Part shown: in pieces, positions 5,850-6,703 of the stretch
Layout: each line of letters starts with the position of its first letter
Numbering within the stretch: position 1 is the first letter of the stretch
Assembly (NCBI GenBank): GCA_030836725.1
Contig: JAUPLV010000117.1
Coordinates: 1-6,703, forward strand
DNA: 6,703 bases
Reading direction: 5' to 3'
From: Pseudomonadota bacterium
Lineage (GTDB): Bacteria; Pseudomonadota; Gammaproteobacteria; Burkholderiales; Thiobacillaceae
Made by a program: the position numbers and the translations under genes
Notes under the pieces: generated by a model
Told to the model about the DNA's origin: nothing
Database searches by the model: none
The model's input: the letters and a program-made list of their open reading frames with translations, nothing else

Positions 5850-6703
5850 ATGACTCACGCTCCCGCCATGCCCAACGACCCCGCACTCGAAGGTGAAGTC
5901 CTGCCCGACGACCGCCAGTTACCCACCAGCCCGGCGCTGCCGGCCGAGCTTTACCTGCTGCCGCTGACCGAGAAGCCGTTTTTCCCGGCGCAAACCCTGC
6001 CGCTGCTGATGAACGAGGCGCCCTGGCTGCCGACGGTGGAAGCCATCGGCGACACCCCGCACCACATGGTCGGCCTGGTGGTGGTCAAGCCCGACAACAC
6101 CGACGAGGTGAAGCGAACCGATTTCCGCGGCATCGGCACGGTGGTGCGCATCCACCACCCGGTTCGCACCGACGGCAAGATGCAGTTCATCGCCGAGGGG
6201 ATCCGCCGCTTCCGCATTGTCGAATGGCTGTCCGACACGCCGCCCTACAAGGTCCGGGTGGAATATCCGAACGAGCCGGGCAGGGCGGATTCCGAGGAAA
6301 TCCGCGCCTACTCGATTGCCATCATCAACACCATCAAGGAACTGCTGCCGCTCAACCCGCTGTATTCGGAAGAGCTCAAGTTCTTTCTCAACCGCTTCGG
6401 ACCGAACGAGCCGTCCCAGCTGACCGACTTCGCCGCCAGCCTGACCACCGCGTCGAAACAGGCCCTGCAGGATGTGCTGGAAGCCCTGGGCCTGAAGAAG
6501 CGCATGGAGAAGGTGCTGGTGCTGCTGAAGAAGGAGCTCGACGTGGCGCGCCTGCAGTCGGACATCCGCGAAAAGGTGGATGAGAAGATGAGCGAGCAGC
6601 AGCGCGAGTTCTTCCTGCACCAGCAACTCAAGGCGATCCAGAAGGAGCTGGGGCTGGCCAAGGACGACAAGACCGCCGAGCTCGACACCTTCCACGAGCG
6701 CAT
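5850..6703 (+). CDS. lon: Alternative Lon-type ATP-dependent protease (AsrA-like), N-terminal part
   Basis: The frame is open from ATG 5850 to the right edge (284 codons plus 2 bases). Lon is a cytosolic hexameric AAA+ serine protease that degrades misfolded and regulatory proteins. Visible here are an acidic, Pro-rich leader (about 1-30), the Lon N-terminal substrate-binding domain (about 34-230) and the start of the coiled coil, with QREFFLHQQLKAIQKELG (251-268) being the family hallmark before the ATPase. The Walker motifs and the Ser-Lys dyad lie beyond the edge. The N-domain opens with LPLTEKPFFPAQTLPLLMNEAPW (in the 37-59 region), not the LPLRDVVVFP...PLFVGR of housekeeping Lon, and carries ELLPLNPLYSEELK (164-177). 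From memory this resembles the second Lon of Pseudomonas (AsrA, PA0779), a heat-shock-related protease; no search was run. ATG 5850 has GAAGG 11 bases upstream; an in-frame ATG at 5868 has none, but fits the promoter candidate better. Confidence 0.9.
   Translation, partial: MTHAPAMPNDPALEGEVLPDDRQLPTSPALPAELYLLPLTEKPFFPAQTLPLLMNEAPWLPTVEAIGDTPHHMVGLVVVKPDNTDEVKRTDFRGIGTVVRIHHPVRTDGKMQFIAEGIRRFRIVEWLSDTPPYKVRVEYPNEPGRADSEEIRAYSIAIINTIKELLPLNPLYSEELKFFLNRFGPNEPSQLTDFAASLTTASKQALQDVLEALGLKKRMEKVLVLLKKELDVARLQSDIREKVDEKMSEQQREFFLHQQLKAIQKELGLAKDDKTAELDTFHER

Overview
This window looks like GC-rich proteobacterial chromosome, most likely a betaproteobacterium. The ClpS and ClpA proteins are of standard proteobacterial type, codon use is strongly GC-biased, and the second Lon is of a kind I associate with beta- and gammaproteobacteria. 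ClpS reminds me of Chromobacteriaceae/Neisseriales homologues, but that finer placement is from memory and uncertain. I see no sign of a mobile element, CRISPR array, tRNA or rRNA.

Layout. Positions 1-1116, minus strand: the N-terminal 372 residues of a signalling protein with two intact receiver domains followed by a PAS domain; its C-terminal output lies beyond the left edge. Positions 1117-1512: a divergent intergenic region with an AT-rich island near the receiver gene and a heat-shock-like promoter candidate next to clpS. Positions 1513-4077: clpS and clpA, the N-degron adaptor and its AAA+ unfoldase, directly abutting and clearly cotranscribed. Positions 4078-4351: a non-coding stretch with several inverted repeats. 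Positions 4352-5773: manC, a fused mannose-1-phosphate guanylyltransferase/mannose-6-phosphate isomerase making GDP-mannose. Positions 5850-6703: the first 284 residues of a Lon-type protease whose N-terminal domain differs from the canonical housekeeping Lon and resembles the alternative (AsrA-like) Lon group; it runs off the right edge.

How the genes fit together. ClpS, ClpA and Lon make this a protein quality-control neighbourhood, interrupted by a sugar-nucleotide gene with no visible functional link. Both proteolysis units carry a CTTGA-type element followed, 13 bases later, by a C-rich -10-like element, which would fit shared RpoH (sigma-32) control. The lon promoter candidate is also straddled by a perfect 8-bp inverted repeat. 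These regulatory readings are inferences from short motifs. The coding assignments for ClpS, ClpA and ManC are very secure. I did not find a convincing wholly new system here; the most interesting points are the alternative Lon, its operator-like palindrome, and the paired heat-shock-like promoters.
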